Below are positions 51,201 through 63,500 of a DNA stretch of 64,000 nt, in pieces. The number at the start of each line of letters is the position of its first letter. Positions within the stretch are counted from its first letter, which is position 1. The translations under genes and the position numbers were made by a program. The notes below the pieces were generated by a model. That model was not told where the DNA came from. It saw only the letters and a list, made by a program, of their open reading frames with translations, and searched no databases. The stretch comes from Mycteria americana (taxonomy: Eukaryota > Chordata > Aves > Ciconiiformes > Ciconiidae): assembly GCF_035582795.1 (NCBI RefSeq), contig NC_134367.1, positions 108,424,062 to 108,488,061 on the forward strand, in the 5' to 3' direction.

Positions 51201-54116
51201 AACAAGGTTTCTTATGCTCTTCCAGGTCTTAAGGAAACAAACTTTTCGAGGCTTCAGTGAGGACAGTGAAGATTCCTGGGTTTTTTTTTTTCAACTCAGT
51301 GCTACAGTTGTTTCCCAGCAGAGCCACCCATTCAAACCTGCACAAACCACCCATGGGCGGTCACAGTCACCACCCTGAATCCATGTTGACTTTCTCTTGC
51401 TTTGAAAACTGTTGTGTGATAACTGCCTGGTCTAGACTAGAAGCCACACCAGAGAAGTAGTATTTCCCTCCTGTTAGTTTCCTGTCCCTCTTAGTTATCA
51501 TTTTGGACTGTGTTTTTCACAAAGTGGATTTAGCCCAGGGACAAAACGTCCTTTTTTGTGCTCGCAGGATAATCAGAAGCAGCCAGGGTTAAAACTCTCA
51601 CCTGGAAAAGATCAAAGTGATAATAGGAAAGGACTCTCAAGAATGACAACCGAGTTTTTAACTTACAGGAGGCCAGCTTTCACAGATGGGACAGAAATTC
51701 TTGAGGAAGCAGCAGTAAGTGGAGAAGCAGCATTCAGACTGTAACTCCTAGGGTCACAAGCAGAGCTCTGTACAGCCTTACCTGCAAAGATAACCTTTTT
51801 ATAAAGCCCATCAGCACTGTCACGCCTGTGAAATAGTGGTCAGGCATAAAACATTAGTAATGGTTCGGTAGCTGAAGTCAGCAAAGACGACTAAATGGCT
51901 AGCCGGAGGGGAAATGGCATGGTTGCCACACCTGCACTGCTGGGACCCAATCTGGGCACGTTACTTATTAAGGAACTATTAAAAGAGCATGGAGACAGGT
52001 GCCTAAATATGTCAAGCCAAACAGAAAAACCTATAACAAAGAGATGTTTGCTTTTGCAAGTATGTTTTTTGCACATACGTTTTACAAAAGCAATCAAAAG
52101 ATAACAAGCTGCAAATGTCCAGTGACAAAAGGACCATAAATATAGTACAAAAGAGACAGCCAATCTGCCTAGCATTTAAGTGACGTTAGAAACCAGCTCT
52201 ACTCTTTCCTGGAAAGGAGACATTGAAAGGATACCTTCTGAATTTCTTTGAAATAGGCTTTAGATCAGAACAAATTTGAGTTAGCTCTTAACTTAGTGGT
52301 GGAGGAGGAAAATGTGAAAATTACACTCACAAGTATAGCTGACATAACTTTGTACTATAGAACCTGTTGTGCAAGAGACCTAACAAGTGAAGAAGGTAAA
52401 AAAAGTAGCTAGTAGCCTTTCTGAGACAGTTCCTGTGTGAGGCTGTTGGTGAGTTAGCTATTTCATTGACTCACAGTATGGCAGTAAAGTCCTAGGGCTC
52501 ACCTGCATATATATCCCAGGTCAAGTGCTTATCTACTGATTATCCTTATACAAAATGGTCCCAGCCCAACCAAGAAGACTAGCTGTCACAGAGGCTAACC
52601 TGCATGAAAGGCATTTAGAGTGGAAGCAGGAGACCAAATTATACGCTCCATGCAGTGCATGTAGAAAGATATGCACCCGATTTCTGAATCCATAAAAGAC
52701 CTGCAGTCTGACACCTAGGGACTGCCAAAACAGAAATCCCCATGCAGGTTACATTTTAAATTCTGTCCCTACCCAGCTCTTTCTGGAGAGGAAGCTAGCA
52801 ATGTCTTCATTTAGCACATTAATCTATCATATAAAACAGCTACACTCAATTCTGTTTTCTGCACAATGCAATACCAAACCCTTTTATCTCACAAATACCC
52901 ATTAACCGTGAAAGCATTGGTTATTTTGGACCGGAGGCACTCTCCTTCTCTTCTGTTACAGCTCTTCCAACTGAGTGAATAACATTCAAAATTCACTAAA
53001 TCAAAGACATGTTTCAGCCTAATGAAGGGTTGGGGGATGCTTTGCATGGGGGCCGAAGGAGGGGAGGGAGGAGATCTGCTCTGGGCAGTTTCCATATTCT
53101 GACTATGCACATGTTCAACCCAGAAACCATCCTTAGAGAACAGCTTGGAGACCCTTCTTGCCCTCCCCTCTAGTTCCTGCCTCTTACCATCTCAATCAAC
53201 TTCTAGAAGTTCTCGCACGATGACACAGCTTCAAAAGGAAGCTGAAGAGTGCCCAAAAGAACCTGTTGCCAGTTAGGAGGAAGACATGTCTCATTTGCCC
53301 TCAGGCAAATGATGGAATTGAATGAACTCTCCCATGACCTGGGGTGAATGCTCCTAGCCATAAGCCACTGAATTAAAGGTGTACAGTAACAGTTCACAGT
53401 CAACACAGTCATCACAGTGCTCCATTTTAAAAGAAGGCAGCAGCCACTGCTGTGTTTTGGGCTGGGTCTGAGCTAGAAGCATGCCTACATCAAAACACCT
53501 GTGCAACATAGCTAGGTTAGACGCTGACTAATCAGCCCTGTCAGACTCAGGCATTGCTGGGTATCTGCTGAAGCAAAACGTTTCATGCTCGAGTGCTGAA
53601 GTGAGGGGTGGGGAACCCCGCTGACATCCAGCAAGCGGGACTCTCCCAAGATCAATGTGCAGGTGAGGCTGTGCCTCATCAAGCCCTACCTTGGTGCCTT
53701 TTAGAAACTTTATACCCCACATATCTATTTTTTCCCATAAAATGAGTGTAATGATCCTTGCCTGCCTTGGGGAAAAAAAAAGCTAAATAACATACTGCTT
53801 TGAAAAATGCGAAGTGCAACGCAGGTGCCAAAAATTCTCCTGGAGTGGCTAACACGTCTTGTTTCTCAGCGGCTCCCTTGAAAGGGAGGCAGAGGGTGGA
53901 AAGGGAAGGAGAAGCTCGACGCTTGGACAACGGCAGGCTGCGAAGGACCTGTATAAGGCTGCCGCTCCGTTCTCGCCTGCTGCTCTGTCCCTCGCCCCCC
54001 GGCCCCCGCCCGCAGCCCGGCCCAGCCTGGTGTCCCGGCGAAGCCCCCCGGGCCGGGCCCCGCCGCAGCGGGCCCCCCCGAGGCCGGCAGCCGCCTCACG
54101 CCGCCCCGCCGCCCGC
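42286..54116 (-). other. TLR5: Probable TLR5 5' intron
   Basis: About 11.8 kb between the coding exon and the CpG island. I recognise no coding exon in it. It contains an A17 run (46428-46444), a G9 run (48703-48711), moderately GC-rich DNA around 50930-51200 and assorted frames of up to 125 codons (for example + 51001-51378, + 49462-49818) that look like chance. Calling it one intron rests on the acceptor at its left and the donor at its right; extra non-coding exons may lie inside. Confidence 0.45.
46428..46444. repeat. Poly-A run (A17)
   Basis: Seventeen A in the + strand after CTACACC. No retroposon body is recognisable next to it. Confidence 0.8.
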
Positions 54117-54440
54117 GCTCACCTCCACCGGCCCGGCCCGCGCCACCGCCGCCGTCCCGGCCTGCGGCGCGCGGGGCTGAGGCCACCCCGCCCGCGGGGC
54201 GGAGCGGCCGTTAACGGAAATCCGCGCAGCAAAACCGCGTACAGCCGAAATGGCAGCACCGCGGGGAGCGCACCCCCCGTTTGTCACCCTGCCCGTTTTT
54301 CCCCCCGTACGCAGCAGCTGGCGTGATTTACGCCGGCTGAAGTGAGAAAGCGTTTTCAAAGCCTCAGCCTGTATGAGACGGCTGAGGTGTTGAGCGGGGT
54401 GAGGCAGGCTGCCGGCCCCGCCGGCAGCGGGGAATCGTAG
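53930..54440. promoter_or_regulatory. TLR5: CpG island, candidate TLR5 promoter
   Basis: The only strong CpG island in the window: extremely GC-rich with dense CpG, the core at about 53990-54270. It has GC boxes (CCCCGCCC near 54186-54193, GGGGCGG near 54196-54202), a YY1-like GAAATGGCAG (about 54247-54256) and the palindrome CCGTTAACGG (54208-54217). The minus strand carries a consensus splice donor at 54123/54122, placing a first exon inside the island and pointing at TLR5, whose coding exon needs an upstream partner. A TATA-like TATAAGG at about 53952-53958 on the + strand and a + acceptor near 54945 leave room for a divergent transcript. Long open frames on both strands come from the base composition. 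Island: confident. Assignment to TLR5: inference. Confidence 0.8.
54117..54126 (-). other. TLR5: Splice donor of a candidate TLR5 non-coding first exon
   Basis: The minus strand reads GGAG|GTGAGC, a near-consensus donor, with the exon ending at 54123. Upstream on that strand lie GC boxes and the Myb-like palindrome, so a short exon of perhaps 50-150 bases is plausible. Its transcription start cannot be placed from sequence. Confidence 0.4.
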
Positions 54441-55245
54441 CTTGCCGGTTGAAGGAGCCTGCCTCAAAGAGAGCGGCTTTCACAGCGGCAGAAAGCATGA
54501 ATTGCGCTTCAGCTGCTGACCTCATGCAACGCAATGGTGAACGAAGGCCAGCACAACACACAGGCGGGGTGCTGCGGGGGTAAAGAATAGAGGAAAATGG
54601 TGATTATGTGGATATGGAATGGAAAAAAAAAGAAACCTAAAAGGAGAAACGTAGAGATGTAAAGTCAGCAATGAGGAAACACTGGCAGGTAAATTCCCCA
54701 GCAGGGTGGAAATCCTCCCCAGCTTTCCAAGACCAGGCACTAGATGCAGAGAAGGGGTCGGGCAAGGGGAAACCAGGCTGAGGGGTGCAGCTGGGGCGCA
54801 GGAGCCAGCTTGCACGGGCTTTGCTCAATGTAAGCATTTTGATTTGTAGAAGATGATCACACCGACTCCTCTCAGTCTAGCAATGTAAAAATTGGTGTTT
54901 GCTGGCTGCTTGGTGCTTGAGCTGTTTCTTCTGGTCTTTTGCAGGTGGAAAGAGTGGGCTCATCTCTGTCTCTTACCTCCAGTATAGCTGACCCTCTGAT
55001 GTGTCCTTAATCTGACCCAAGCTAACTGTAAGCAGCTGATCCTCTACTCACACTCTTATCCTATTTCTAATGGTCATTATATTCCATTTTCTACATTACC
55101 ATATACTAAGTAGAATACTTAGGCTTACTAAAGAAGTTAAGATTGAATGATAGCTCTGTAGCTGAGTGATTTATTTGCTTGTTACTCTAATTCTTAAAAA
55201 GGAATCCAGGAATGAAAAAGGGGGGTAAAAGAGAGGGCAGGGTAA

Positions 55246-55261
55246 TTTTTTTTTTTTTTTT
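55246..55261. repeat. Poly-T run (T16)
   Basis: Sixteen T followed by AATTATAG. Simple repeat; no element body is seen. Confidence 0.8.
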
Positions 55262-58118
55262 AATTATAGTAATTTAAATTTTCATTTTGCGTTTAAATAC
55301 AATTTCTGGAAATTGATGGTGTTTGAAAAAGTGGCCACTTCTGAGCTAACTCCTGAGCACACTGCTGCCTGGCCATATCTGCAGCAGTGAGCTGGGGATT
55401 TAGTAACATTGCATGGGAGGCATAGGTGCCTAAAGCACTGGATCTACAATATATGTCATGTAAACCAAAGCATGATCTAATCTGGACAGTTGGAAATGCA
55501 GAACTGGGGCTTATGTCTTAAGATTTACCTATTAAATAAAATGAGGCTCCACTCTGTTGGGGTTGCACAACTCTCAACCTCTTTTGAAATTAAATTCCTA
55601 AGGCAGCTCTTGCTTGCAACTCCCAGCAAGTTGTAGCACCCTTCTCCTATCCCTCCACACAATGGTCAGATTGCTCCTTCTGGAGCCTTTCTCTTCCTAG
55701 TAGGATCTGAACTCTGCTTCTGTCCCTGATGTCCCCTGATGTCCCACCAGACTGTGAGGATATCTAGGTAGGAAATTCTCACTCCTTCCTGCTTAAGCTG
55801 TTCTGCTTTGTATGGAATCAACTGGGCCAGAGATGACATCAAAGTGCTTGTCTTCATGCTGATGTGGGTTATGTACCTTTAATTACTGATACTTATGTCA
55901 CTTCTGTATTAAGAACTTATAAGTGATTGCCTATATATGTATCTTGATGCACCTCTCTGGTTGCCTGTGATATATTTTACTTATGTTAATTTGGGTGAGA
56001 GATTACAACATCCTCAGGCACTGAAACAATAGTTCTAAGGCCACTGAAAACAAGACCTGTGTATCTGGAGAGAAGTAATTTTGCTAAATTTGGAATACCG
56101 TGCTTAAACAAAACACAGGGAATCGGGCAAAGCCAAATAAACCAGTGTAGGGAAAGTCCTACAGAATTCTGTCAGGTCACATGGGATATTAGAGAAGTAT
56201 CTGGAAGCACCTGTTGTTTTGTGCAAATTTACAGTGTGAGGAAATGGTTGTAATACTTATGCTCAAATGTATAATACTTATTTTCTGTTTGGTCCTGCTT
56301 TTCTCTCTGACTTGTAATTGAATAGATGGAACTGGATGCCTGAAGTACTGAGTATTTTCAGAATTACTCTCAGATGTAATTAATAGGAAAAGACAGTAAG
56401 TCTCATTTCTACTGAGCCTGCCACCACAGCACACAGCACCTCTTTCCAGGTGGTGACAGTAAGAACCAGCATCAGGATTTAGACGTGTTTGCCCCCAGCT
56501 TACACATGTCTCAACGTGTGTCTAATGTGGATACTCCACTTATAATCCCGTTGTTGTAGCTTGCTGCTGCAGGTGGGGAACATCTAGGTTTTTGAGGATG
56601 CTGTCAGCTTAGGCCTCTGTTTGTCCATATACATAAAAGGCTGAGATATTTTATATTGAAGTTACTTAAGCAAGGCCTAGAACCCAGTGACGGTTTAGGT
56701 GCCAGCTGAGCCACTTCCAGATTGTGAATAAAAACTTTACAAGTGGCTGCTTACAGCAGGTAAGCAGGACTGCTATCCTTTCATGGCTACAGCCTTTGAG
56801 CATCTTTTTGTTTAATATATAAAGTACATTTCAGCATGGAAGCAAGGTATTCACTGCTGTTTGTTGTACAGTCAACTGCTGCTAACAAATGGCCACAAAT
56901 TTACAGAAGTGTTTTTTTGCAAAAGCTTTTGCCAAGTTATGGTTGAAAATCCAACCTGGAACTTTTTTTAGTTCGGTGCGTTGACTTTGATTTATCACTG
57001 AACAATGCTCATGCACTATTATGACAACTGTAGACTTGCTTCTGGATTAAATCTTTTTGATTTAGTTATTAAAAACCTCCAAGTTTAAAATGTGTAAATC
57101 ACAGGACTCTATATAGAGATGCCAATATATTCAGCTACTGTGCTTGTGTAACTCAGAGAAAAGAAGCAGCTAAGTTGTCTGTTAATGCAGTTGTATTTTC
57201 TGTAGCACTACGCTGACATCTTTCAATGCTTTCTTGCACAGAGGAAGTAATGTGCAGATGAGCATGTTGTATTTTGATGACAAAAGGCACACCTACACAA
57301 CCATCCCATGTTGTTCTGTCACTTGCAAGAAATGATGGAAACTAAAACAAAAGTTGTCTTTCTGCCAAGGTGTCTGTGTTTTTTGTTCCTCTGTTGTCTT
57401 ACGCAAGTCACATACACATAGCAAGCTAGACAGCTAGCAGGCACCGAAAGCGATTAGGAAAGAGGGAAAAAGAAAAGATGTCCTCTCCACTATACACGTG
57501 AAAACACCAAAAATTAGGAACAATTACTTACAGAATTTTACTGTGTCCTAGATTTATGCAGGTCCTTGAAATTAAGCACTGAGATACCTAATTTTAAGCA
57601 TATTACCGATTTCAAGAAAATACCATATATGAAGGTTCATTTATAAAAGGTCAGTAAATGCTTTAACAGATTTTGTAACAAATAGTCATTTGTCTCATAT
57701 TTTGATAAAGACTGCAACAGGTTAATAGGCTGTTTATTGCCGTGGTTTATCACCAGCTATGATGTCTTCTACTGATGTGCTTGTAACATTTCCAGTGTAT
57801 CCCACTCTGTTTTCAACGTGCTAATAAAATACATTAATAATGTGCAATCTTTATAAGCCCCCTTAAAATGCAACCAGGATATAATCTTTATTGAAATAAG
57901 ACCCAAACAGGTGCCCTCTCTTGTATTTAATGGAGTGGATTTAATACTGAAAAAATGTGCTTCCAGCCAAAGAACAGGCCCTTGTGTGTGCTGGTTGTGC
58001 AAACGACATTTGCCAGTTGTAATGAACTCAGACTATGAAATTCTAATAGCCACTGAAGGTTATCTATGGCGAATGACTAATGCCTTCTAAATTAAGGTCT
58101 ATAATTGCACTCTAGTGA

Positions 58119-58130
58119 TTAATGCATTAA
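58119..58130. promoter_or_regulatory. 12-bp palindrome TTAATGCATTAA (homeodomain/octamer-like)
   Basis: A perfect inverted repeat with two facing TAAT cores around TGCA, inside a unique AT-rich stretch with further TAAT/ATTA sites (58088-58135). It could bind paired homeodomain dimers or POU factors. Motif evidence only. Confidence 0.2.
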
Positions 58131-58475
58131 ATTACTGATTTCTTACATGTAAGACACTTACCAAATGTGTATCTTATTGTACCTCTGGGCTCACCTATAA
58201 TGTACAATAGGCAGGTGAAATACATGATCATCTCCTACAGGCTTCTTCTAAAGCAGGCTTCCACCCACACAAGATCAACGCTGTAATAAGGTCATTATTT
58301 CTGGAGACATGCATTTTCATATCTTGCATAGGTAATGACATTAAGTTCCTTTACCTTATGAGTCTCATTTAGAATTATCATATTAAATACCAAGAATTAT
58401 TTGATTTTTTTTCTCACCTGAATTTCACAACAAACATAGGAAAATCTGTGATCTTCTTAATAAACCTCCAGCTTT

Positions 58476-58498
58476 AAAAAAAAAAAAAAAAAAAAAAA
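58476..58498. repeat. Poly-A run (A23)
   Basis: The longest homopolymer in the window. The sequence before it (AATAAACCTCCAGCTTT) has an AATAAA at 58459-58464, reminiscent of a processed transcript end, but I recognise no source gene and no target duplication. Confidence 0.8.
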
Positions 58499-59199
58499 GC
58501 CAGTGTGGCTTGTGTTGAGTGTTTGGGGAATTATTGAAGTGTTTTAGAAAGCTTTTATCAAAGCAGTGAACTCAACAGTTTGTCCACAGAAGGGATAGAA
58601 TAAGAAAAGATAAATTTCTACATGTACAAAGATAATTATTCTCCCTTTATGCATATAGAAGGATCCAAAATGAGTCTCTGCAAGTGACTTTTTTCCTAGG
58701 TTAGTTAGCATCAATTTTGATCTGAATGTGCTTCTGTGAGCTTCATTCTTAGTGAGACTGAAGACTTTGGAGAGGCAGGTTTTGGCATTTAGATGCCTTT
58801 ATAGCCTTGGCTACCACTGAGTTCCATTACAAATACGACTCTCTTAATTTGAGCAAAGAAGAGAAAAGCAAGATCAGTAAAGTCTAACTGAGCAAAGTTT
58901 GATCGATTGAGGAAAGCGCTCTGTCAGTCTCAACATAAGAATAATTCAACATATTACATTTTAGCTTGAAAATGCCAATATTTTCATTTTAACACACGTT
59001 GAAACCAAAGTTTCCTCTGTTGAAATTAGCGTGGTCAGATCTTGGCAAAAAAGCTCAGAGCTGTGCTCACCCTGCTTTGGATTCTGAAAAATAAGGCAAA
59101 AATAAGCAAAAGGGTAGTGTCTGAGGAACTGATTCAGCCAGCTCTGCTTCTCTCCAGGGTCTGAGTAGGTTGTAGGAGAAAAATGTACTCCCACACTTG

Positions 59200-59213
59200 A
59201 AAAAAAAAAAAAA
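59200..59213. repeat. Poly-A run (A14)
   Basis: Fourteen A in otherwise mixed sequence. No associated element. Confidence 0.8.
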
Positions 59214-60239
59214 TACAGCCCCGGATTGTCTGACCTCCACAGCTGTACAGGGCAAATCCCTATTTCGGGCCCTGCTGCCAGGCCAGCCAGACGCAGCAGC
59301 AGCTTCCCCCCGAGGCCACTCAGAGTAGAAGGAGACCTTTGTTCAGGCAGCGCCTGCCGGCCAGGCAGCTGTTCCCCGTATTCTGCAAAGCTGACCAGAG
59401 CTGAAACCTGGTTTTATACTAACCTAAATACCTTTCAAACTTTGGGACTGTAGTAAATTGGCCTGTGACAGCTTTCATGTTATTATATTGTCTGGCATTT
59501 GTATGTGAAGGTACATATGCACACGCACTCGTACAAGGACGGGTCTTTGCCCACAGAAATCCCCTGGGAATCACACAGTGCAGGCAGTATCAGGTAAGAC
59601 AGGAGAGAGCCCCAAGAAATAATTTCTGCAGTGTTAACAAAAAGGGAAGATGAAGGTAAAATAAAATCCACTGGTAACACCAAAAGAAATGTCCCGTGAA
59701 ATTGAAAATTGTACATGCTGACAATATGCCAAGTTTCTGCATGCAATTGGGATTTAAAAGTCAGCACCTCCACGACCGCTTCGTGCCTCCTGTTGCACTC
59801 GAGACATCTGTGAGTTAACAACAGCGTGTTCAGCTGGGATGGCTGGATTGCTCCATTCTGACCACTTCTCCAAATGTGAAAATGACAGACGAATTGCAAC
59901 ACGTCATGTTGTGCCACTCAAAAACACAAAGGGTGAGGAGAGTGTAAAAGCAGCACGTAACTTCTTGCGCTCCCAGGAACATTATTCTTTTAAGGATCTC
60001 CAAAGTGTTTTTTTTAGCAAAGCATGTAATATCCTAGAGAAACAGTCCTTAACGTTTTTTTCACATGGAAAGATGCCTGCGGGCATCAGAATAATAATCT
60101 GAAGTCTCGATACTAGATCACATTTTTACCAAGAATCAGGAGGAAGTAATCTTTTACCCAGATTCAAGAGGGAAGACTGCTGGGCAGCCACATGAGTTCC
60201 CAGGTTGGCTGGCAGCCCTTCTGCTGCTGCCTCTGGCAC

Positions 60240-60560
60240 CTACGCCCAGGGTGGGAGAGGCCCTAGAGCAGTGCGGATAGCAGGACTCGCCTTCCACGGA
60301 GCTGTGCCGGAGGCCATGCTTCCCAGCGGCGCCCTGCCACCGCAGCCCTCTCCGGGGAGGTGACCTGCCACTCAGCCTCCTGCCCCACAGCAGGTAATCC
60401 CATCGACTGGGGTCTCACCTGCCAGGATAGAAAAATACAGCAGTTGGGCTGCACCTCGCTCGGTGCCCGGTTTAGCCAAGCTCCAACTAGTGCTGCTTGC
60501 ATCCTGCTTTTGCGCTGACAGCAGGCTGCCAGCCAGGAGTGACTGGAGAAAACACTTGGA
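60240..60560. other. GC-rich patch with a minus-strand donor-like site
   Basis: A block with several CpGs. On the minus strand GGCAG|GTGAGA occurs at about 60413-60423, a good donor match, inside a 114-codon frame (60263-60607) that resembles no protein I know. It could be an exon of an unrecognised transcript, or simply GC-rich intergenic DNA. Confidence 0.25.
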
Positions 60561-63500
60561 GCAGGAGGTGGCTCAGCAGATGTCACATCGCTTCTGGCTT
60601 CATCCACACCTGAGAGTCCAGGCTTTCCGACATGAAATGTTTTTCACTTTTGTATGGCCTCTTCCTGTATTTTTCCTACCTGTTTTGACTTGACAGTAGT
60701 TTCTGCTCATTTTGTGCTATCAGCACAAGCCCTAAACCACTGCTCTTATCTACACCTGTTCCTGCCATGGAAAGTGCTGCCTAAGGAAAAGAGAGATGCT
60801 TCTGTGACTCACTGCCTGTGAAGCAACCATCACCTCACAAATCATGTTTGCCTGAAAATAGCATGCTTGCCATTTTGAGTAACCCCACAAATTGCTGATA
60901 TTTTTTGTTTACTTTGTACATTTGAGAGAATTTTGTGTCTAGTCACCTTTGCTGCGCTACTAGTTTTCCTGGCCAACGTGCCAGTGTTTGCATTGATGGA
61001 GCTGTGTGGGTCAAGACCCAGTACAGATAGGGTACAGCATTAACTTGTGCCTCTTTTGCACTAGTGTATATGGTGCAAATCCAGAAACAGCTTTCAGCAG
61101 CGAACAGCTGGTGTTTTTAAGAGAGCAGAATGAATTCTGCATGACCATGCCAAGGGGTAAAGCAGTTGCTCAAGTAGAGCATTTCCCAGTTATCACAAAT
61201 TTGTGGGTGTGAATTTTTTTGCATTTCCTACCTTCTTAGAATTATATAGAAACAGTTGTGTTGTTTGACATCCGCACATGTGAGTCCATCTACATTTGGA
61301 ATTTAAAATCTATCACAATCTGCTTGGCATCAGTTTCTCTGCAAGCTTTCAGCATATACTTAATGCTCTCCACAGTCGTTCTTCACTTCTTTCTCTGTGG
61401 CCCCACTAATTCAAGTTTCCTTTTAAGGTCCAAACTCTCTTCACTCTGTAAAAGAGAAAAATATTAACCAAATGTCAAAGGTCTTCAAACTGTTGTATTT
61501 GTGTTGCAGCCTGTGCTGATTACACCGGACTCTCTCTGACCAGCAGCCTGGGGTGTATGCCTTTCTCACTCAGTAAACAAAGCTTTTCCACAGAGCTTAA
61601 ATAACGTGATTGCATGGCAGAGGCTGTTTCTTTCCGCAAAGGCACTTATGAACACATCTTGCATTAAGCTTTGAGATTTCAATGCAAATAGGGGCTAATA
61701 TTTTTCTGGTTTATATGCTGTTTTTTCCTGCCAGGGTCCTAATTTTGAACATGAGATTTGGCCGCCCTGTTGTGAACTTCCTATTCTTCAAGTGCATGAC
61801 TACTCTGAACAGAAAAATGAATGCACAGGGACAACACAACAATGAGGCTACTCCTGAGCTTGACTTTTTGTTTAAGGTTTTTTAATTTGTTTAGTTTTCA
61901 ATGGCACTCGCTTTGGAGCCGGTGTGAGTTGAAAATAACTCACTACCTCATACAGCTGGGTCTGAAGAACATGCTGATACAAGGATCTGATAGTGTTGTA
62001 TGCTGCTGATGCAAAAAACCTAGGAGGACAAACCAAGGGAAAGAAATGATAAAGCACTGCTGCAGGGGGAGGCCCATTCTGCCACAGACTGTAAATATTC
62101 CGGGTTCAGTGCGGGCTGCAGTGCCCAGCGTACCCGAGAGAGCAGGAGCAGCAACGTGGGCAGCACAAGATGGCACGGGGGGCAGAGTGCTGCTCTCTCC
62201 TCATTGCATGCAAAGGCATCGGCCTCCCAGTTCTCATGTCCTCCACAGATGTGGCTGCAGGATGTGCAGATGTTGTGTGCGGCAAGCATGGGTGCTGTCA
62301 GACACAAGGCCCACTGTCACCTCTTGCTGATTATTTGGGAAAAAAGTCCCCTTTCTACTTACTGTATGTTCAGTCTTGGACCACAGAAGTAAAGTGCATG
62401 GGGTTCAGTCTTCTTTTGGGCTAATTAAATTATCATTTAGTTTCTTGAGAAAGGATACCCACTACCTTTCCTTCTGAAGAAACCCAAAATATAAATTTAT
62501 CTTGGGTGTTTGGTTTTTTTTTTAATAAATTATTTATAGTTTTTAAATTATGTAGTGAAAAAAAGGCATTTAGAAGATGAGACAGAGTGGCAGGTTGTTG
62601 TTCTTGCCAGCACTGCAAACAAACTGAGGCAATGCCCCTTGTGCTGGAAACCGACAGGCAGACCTGTGAGGATGAAATCGCATTTTAAAACTGAATATGG
62701 AAGGCAGAAAATCCTCTCAAGAAAATCTGGCTGCGTTAACAGATGGAAGTAATTTCCTCCTTGTTACATATTCTAGAGCAGGCAGATATTTGATTTACAT
62801 CTGCTCTCTCCTAGTAACATAAAATATGGTTTGGTGACACAGTCTCAACGAAGAAACTGGAGGTCAGGGAACAATCACTTTCTCACTCATAATTTAATAC
62901 GAAGATATTCAGGCATATTTAGGATACTTAGGCATCCAAAGATGAAGACAGCGCCGCGCTGGATTTAAAAAGTGTCTAAGAGGGAACTGTCTTGCTTTCA
63001 CTTGCTTGTCAGTGCCTAGAGCAGCCAAAGGCTGTCGATGACCTGTTGCACGGCCCTATGTTGTGAAGGCTTAAATGAACGCAGAGTACCACAATGCACC
63101 CAGTCAGCCTCAATTCACTGCAAATAGTATAATGCAAGTAAAATCAGAGAGCTGGGTGGAGTTTCCAGAGTCCAATTTTGCTCTAAAGGAGTGTAATGCT
63201 AAACCCCACCTTCCCTGGGAGCACATGGCCTTTCTCCTGCTTCTGGGAATCACGAGATGGGGAATCCGACTGCACGGTCAGAAAGAGCTCGTTGCCAAAA
63301 GGGGCTCAGTGGTCCCAGTTCCCATCCATTTCACTGGAAGCTGAGAGCAGTGTATATATCAGTATATCCAGAGCCTCTTGTCTGCAACAGCACCTAGATT
63401 CAAAATCTCAGGGAACAGGAGACTGCCAGACCAGAGAAAACTGACATTAAACTACCTTTAATGATGCCTCTTCTTGGTAATTCTTCCCCAACCTTTTCCA

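Noticed and set aside
53800..54467. Several 100-155-codon frames on both strands
   Set aside because: They fall in the CpG island, where stop codons are rare. Pro/Arg/Ala-rich low-complexity translations show no family signal.
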